From: Candidatus Rokuibacteriota bacterium
Lineage (GTDB): Bacteria; Methylomirabilota; Methylomirabilia; Rokubacteriales; CSP1-6
Assembly: GCA_003221595.1 (NCBI GenBank)
Contig: QHSM01000104.1
Location: 1-8,873 of the forward strand
DNA: 8,873 bases
Reading direction: 5' to 3'
In this document: positions 6,262 to 8,873 of the stretch, piece after piece
Numbering within the stretch: position 1 is the first letter of the stretch
Layout: each line of letters begins with the position of its first letter
Made by a program: the position numbers and the translations under genes
Notes under the pieces: generated by a model
What the model was told of the DNA's origin: nothing
What the model saw: the letters and a program-made list of their open reading frames with translations, nothing else
The model's database searches: none

Positions 6262-6265
6262 GGCG

Positions 6266-8620
6266 TCAGGCGCTCTGCCGCGACCGCGCCGCCTGGAGCA
6301 GGGCGACGACGCGCGCCGCGGACACGGGCGTCTCGGTGACGCGCACGCCGAAGGGCGCCAGCGCGTCCTCGACGGCGTTCGCGATCGCCGCCGGGGGCGA
6401 GATCGCGCCGCCCTCGCCGAGCCCCTTCACGCCGAGGGGATTGCGCGGCGACGGGCACTCCAGGTGCACCGTCTCGATCAGCGGCAGATCGTCCGCCTTG
6501 GGCACCGCGTAGTCCATGAGCGAGCCCGTCAGGAGCTGCCCCGCCTCGTCGTAGACCATCTCCTCGAACAACCCGCCGCCCACGCCCTGCGCCACGCCGC
6601 CGTGCACCTGGCCCTCGACGATGCTGGGATTGATGACGCGGCCGCAGTCGTGGGCGACGATATACCGGAGGAGAGTCACCCGGCCGCTGGCCACGTCGAC
6701 CTCGACCTGGGCGACGTGGACGGCGCTCGCGTAGGTCACGGTGGGCACGTGGTGGTAGGCGCTCGCCTCGAAGTCGGGTGAGGCCACGCCGGGCTTCGCG
6801 AAGGTCGGGATCGAGGCCTGCACGACCCGCGCGAGGTCGACCGCCGAGCCCGGCGAGCCCTTGACGAACACCCGGCCGTCGTCGATCTCGATGTCGTCGG
6901 AAGCCGCTTCGAGCAGAGCGGCCGCCGCGCGGACGAGCTTGCCGCGCACCTCACGGCAGGCGTCGACGATGGAGCTGCCGGCCGTCACCGCGCTGCGGCT
7001 CGCGAAGGTTCCGACGCCGAAGGGCACCAGGGCGGTGTCGCCGCCCACCACCGTGACCCAGTCGAGCGGCACGCCGAGCGCGTCGGCCGCGACCTGGGCG
7101 AAGCTCGTCTCGTGCCCCTGCCCCGAGCTGATCGCGCCGGTCGCGACGACCACGCGCCCCGCCAGATCGAGCTTCACCGTCGCGCCCTCGAACGGCCCGA
7201 TCGCGGTGCCCTCGACGTAGCCGGAGATGCCGATGCCGCGGTACACGCCCCGGGCGCGAAGAGCCGGCTGCTCGGCGCGAAACTGCCGGTAGTCCGCCGC
7301 CTCGAGCGCCTTCTCGAGCGCCAGGGGGAAATCGCCCGTGTCGTAGACGAGCGGGTTGCCGTCGCGATAGGGCATGCCGAAGTCGTACGGCAGCTCCTCC
7401 GGCCGGATGTAATTGCGGCGCCTCAGCTCCGCCGGATCCATCCCGAGCTCGCGCGCCAGGCAATCGACGATGCGGTCCATCGCGAAGACCGTCTCGGGGC
7501 GGCCGGCGCCCCGGTACGGCGCGTTGGGGGTCTTGTGCGTCACGACGGCCCGCACGTCGACGCGCATGCTCTTGATCCGGTGCGGCCCGATCAGATGCGC
7601 GACCGTGTTGTACGGAAGCACGACGCCCCAGACGTTGTAGGCGCCGAGGTCGAGCCAGATGCGATCGCGCACCGCGAGAATCACGCCCTCGCGCGTGGCG
7701 GCGAGCGAGATCGCGTGCACCTGGTGGCGCGCGTGCGCGGCGCCGGACATGTGCTCGCGCCGGCTCTCGATCCACTTCACGGGCCGGCCGAGCGCCACCG
7801 CCGCGATCGGCACCAGCGCGTCTTCCGGGTACCCCGAGGCCTTCGTGCCGAAGCCGCCGCCCAGATCGGGCGCGATCACCCGGATCTTGTGGGGCGGCAA
7901 CCCGAGCGCCGGCGCCAGCCCTTGCTGGACGAAGTGGGAGACCTGGGTCGAGTTCCAGGTGGTGAGCGTGCCGTCGCGCCGGTCCCACACCGCGACGGCG
8001 CCGCGCCCCTCGAGCGGCATGCCGACGTAGCGCTGGATGCTGAACGTCTCGCTCACGGTGACGTCGGCCCGGGCGAACGCGGCGTCGGCGTCGCCGAGGG
8101 CGTGCGAGAAGCCGACCCCGATGTTGGTGCCCCATTCCGGGTGCACGAGCGGGCTGCCCGGCTCGCCGGCCCTGACCATGTCGACGACCGGCGGCAGCGG
8201 CTCCCAGTCGACGCGGATCAGGTCGGCGGCATCCTGGGCCCGCTCGGGGCTGTCGGCCACGACCATCGCGACGATCTCGCCGACGTAGCGCGCGCGCTCA
8301 CGGCAGAGCGCCCACTGAGGCGCCTGCCGGAGGTCGAACTTGACCACCGCGGCGAGCCCGGCCGGCACGGCGCCGAAGAGCGGCAACGGCTTCATCCACC
8401 GCTCGAGGTCTGCGAACGTGAACACGCGCGTCACGCCCGGCGCGGCGGCGGCCGCCTCGGTGTGGATTTTCCGCACGACCGCGTGGGCGTGGGGCGAGCG
8501 GACGAACGCCGCGTGCAGCATGCCCGGCAGCACCACGTCGTCGATGAAGCGCCCCTCGCCCCGGAGGAATCGAGGATCTTCCCGCCGCTTCACCGCCGCG
8601 CCGAAGTATTTCGCGCCCAT
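6266..8620 (-). CDS. Xanthine dehydrogenase/CO dehydrogenase-family molybdopterin-binding large subunit
   Basis: The 784-residue protein has the usual length for the family's Mo-cofactor subunit. Domains run from an N-terminal aldehyde-oxidase a/b-hammerhead (about 15-135, starting REDPRFLRGEGRFIDDV) into the two cofactor-binding domains. Key motifs are DLGGGFGTK (glycines 254-258), APYRGAGRPE (367-376), SGQGHETSFAQ, CGRVINP and GVKGLGEGG with Glu736 as catalytic base. The GAGR loop marks the so-called form II group; form I CO dehydrogenases carry a CSFR-type loop, so CO is not a likely substrate. Hydroxylation of an aldehyde, purine or N-heterocycle is the family's usual chemistry. The FAD and 2Fe-2S subunits that normally accompany it are absent on either side in this window. 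The start has no Shine-Dalgarno, and a TATAGT lies 16 bases upstream. Its stop is 4 bp from that of the opposing MetE-like gene. Confidence 0.95.
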   Translation of the reverse strand: MGAKYFGAAVKRREDPRFLRGEGRFIDDVVLPGMLHAAFVRSPHAHAVVRKIHTEAAAAAPGVTRVFTFADLERWMKPLPLFGAVPAGLAAVVKFDLRQAPQWALCRERARYVGEIVAMVVADSPERAQDAADLIRVDWEPLPPVVDMVRAGEPGSPLVHPEWGTNIGVGFSHALGDADAAFARADVTVSETFSIQRYVGMPLEGRGAVAVWDRRDGTLTTWNSTQVSHFVQQGLAPALGLPPHKIRVIAPDLGGGFGTKASGYPEDALVPIAAVALGRPVKWIESRREHMSGAAHARHQVHAISLAATREGVILAVRDRIWLDLGAYNVWGVVLPYNTVAHLIGPHRIKSMRVDVRAVVTHKTPNAPYRGAGRPETVFAMDRIVDCLARELGMDPAELRRRNYIRPEELPYDFGMPYRDGNPLVYDTGDFPLALEKALEAADYRQFRAEQPALRARGVYRGIGISGYVEGTAIGPFEGATVKLDLAGRVVVATGAISSGQGHETSFAQVAADALGVPLDWVTVVGGDTALVPFGVGTFASRSAVTAGSSIVDACREVRGKLVRAAAALLEAASDDIEIDDGRVFVKGSPGSAVDLARVVQASIPTFAKPGVASPDFEASAYHHVPTVTYASAVHVAQVEVDVASGRVTLLRYIVAHDCGRVINPSIVEGQVHGGVAQGVGGGLFEEMVYDEAGQLLTGSLMDYAVPKADDLPLIETVHLECPSPRNPLGVKGLGEGGAISPPAAIANAVEDALAPFGVRVTETPVSAARVVALLQAARSRQSA

Positions 8621-8636
8621 CGCCGTCCAGCCCGCG

Positions 8637-8642
8637 ACTATA
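8637..8642 (-). promoter_or_regulatory. Candidate -10 (TATAGT) of the molybdenum subunit gene
   Basis: TATAGT on the minus strand, followed by CGCGG, ends 16 bases before the ATG at 8620, implying a leader of about ten bases without a Shine-Dalgarno. It matches the element before the hydrolase over 11 bases. The -35 region would fall near 8660-8665 and is not a good match to the standard hexamer. Confidence 0.5.
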
Positions 8643-8649
8643 CACCCGC

Positions 8650-8706
8650 TTTCCGCCGGTGAGATCGTGCGCTATTCTCGCTGGCACATCTCGATCTCGC
8701 AGGAGG
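8650..8706 (+). promoter_or_regulatory. Candidate promoter and Shine-Dalgarno of the binding-protein gene
   Basis: TTTCCG (8650-8655) and TATTCT (8673-8678) are spaced by 17 bases, with CGC directly after the -10. AGGAGG at 8701-8706 is a perfect Shine-Dalgarno six bases before the ATG at 8713. The -35 overlaps the upstream part of the divergent promoter for the molybdenum gene, so the two may be regulated together or compete. Confidence 0.5.
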
Positions 8707-8712
8707 CTCTCG

Positions 8713-8873
8713 ATGGGCAAACGGTCAGTCGTGTTCGTGGCTCTCCTTCTCGTCGCGATCGCCGGGCTCACGATGCCCGGAGAATCGCAGGCGCCGATCA
8801 AGATCGGCGTCATCGAGCCGCTCTCCGGCCCCGTCGCGGCGTCGGGCAACTACGTGCGCATGGGCGCCGAGAT
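8713..8873 (+). CDS. ABC transporter substrate-binding protein, branched-chain amino acid type (partial)
   Basis: Only the first 53 codons are inside the window. They start MGKRSVVFVALLLVAIAGL, a signal peptide with a short basic head and a hydrophobic core, probably cleaved near GESQA. The mature N-terminus follows: PIKIGVIEPLSGPVAASGNY and VRMGAE, the characteristic opening of periplasmic binding family 6 (LivK/AmiC/UrtA type). No lipobox cysteine is visible, so it is expected to be soluble in the periplasm, which implies a diderm cell. It would deliver a ligand to a Liv-type importer whose permease and ATPase genes may follow to the right. Despite the family name, such proteins bind many small amides, aromatics and acids. 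The divergent placement beside the molybdenum subunit suggests a shared substrate pathway. Confidence 0.9.
   Translation, partial: MGKRSVVFVALLLVAIAGLTMPGESQAPIKIGVIEPLSGPVAASGNYVRMGAE

Noticed and set aside
6267..6295. Inverted repeat CAGGCG...CGCCTG as a terminator for the convergent pair
   Set aside because: The stem is only 6 bp with a 17-base loop, has no T-run, and lies within coding sequence of the molybdenum gene; chance is likely in such GC-rich DNA.
7112..8662. A 516-codon plus-strand frame opposite the molybdenum subunit
   Set aside because: Composition is dominated by Arg, His, Val, Asp and Gly with no recognisable domain, while the minus strand encodes a complete family member with all motifs.

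Overview
The window is GC-rich bacterial DNA, about two-thirds G+C by eye, and densely coded on both strands. The gene mix is two bacterial-luciferase-like/hydrolase genes, a short cobalamin-independent methionine-synthase-like protein, a CO/xanthine-dehydrogenase-type molybdenum subunit and a branched-chain-amino-acid-type binding protein. With the high GC, this suggests an uncultured soil or subsurface lineage of the Rokubacteria/Methylomirabilota or deltaproteobacterial kind. That placement is inference from gene content, not a phylogeny.

Layout. 1-222 is the 3' end of rnhB (RNase HII). At 223-312 lies a short AT-rich control region with a perfect 8-bp inverted repeat. It is followed by a same-strand cassette (313-1954): a small four-helix membrane protein with a HAHAG motif, a PadR-family regulator, and a larger polytopic membrane protein of DUF2306-like appearance. 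The PadR gene is broken. Its DNA-binding half ends at 1094, and a recognisable PadR C-terminal half resumes in another frame at 1097-1240, with roughly 20 residues of the family's usual middle missing. A GT4-type glycosyltransferase (1969-3159) follows on the same strand, probably from its own promoter.

The next block is made of head-to-head and tail-to-tail pairs. A minus-strand operon (alpha/beta hydrolase then LLM-class flavin oxidoreductase, 5078 to 3132) runs into the glycosyltransferase and overlaps its 3' end by 28 bp. Divergent from it is a MetE-C-like methyltransferase homologue (5143-6261), whose stop lies 4 bp from that of a large minus-strand molybdopterin dehydrogenase subunit (8620-6266). 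Divergent from that is the start of a periplasmic binding protein for an ABC importer (8713 to the window edge).

Together the 3132-8873 genes look like uptake and oxidative processing of an organic substrate: a binding protein imports, a molybdenum hydroxylase and a flavin enzyme oxidise, a hydrolase cleaves, and a zinc methyltransferase-like protein may move a one-carbon group. The substrate cannot be read from sequence. Four start regions in the two divergent spacers share a TAnnnTCGC -10-like element. The two minus-strand genes there, and the glycosyltransferase, appear to start almost leaderless without a Shine-Dalgarno site, whereas the other genes have clear ones. No tRNA, rRNA, CRISPR array, insertion sequence or convincing intrinsic terminator was seen. 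No wholly new system is evident; the broken PadR cassette and the shared promoter pattern are the best leads.
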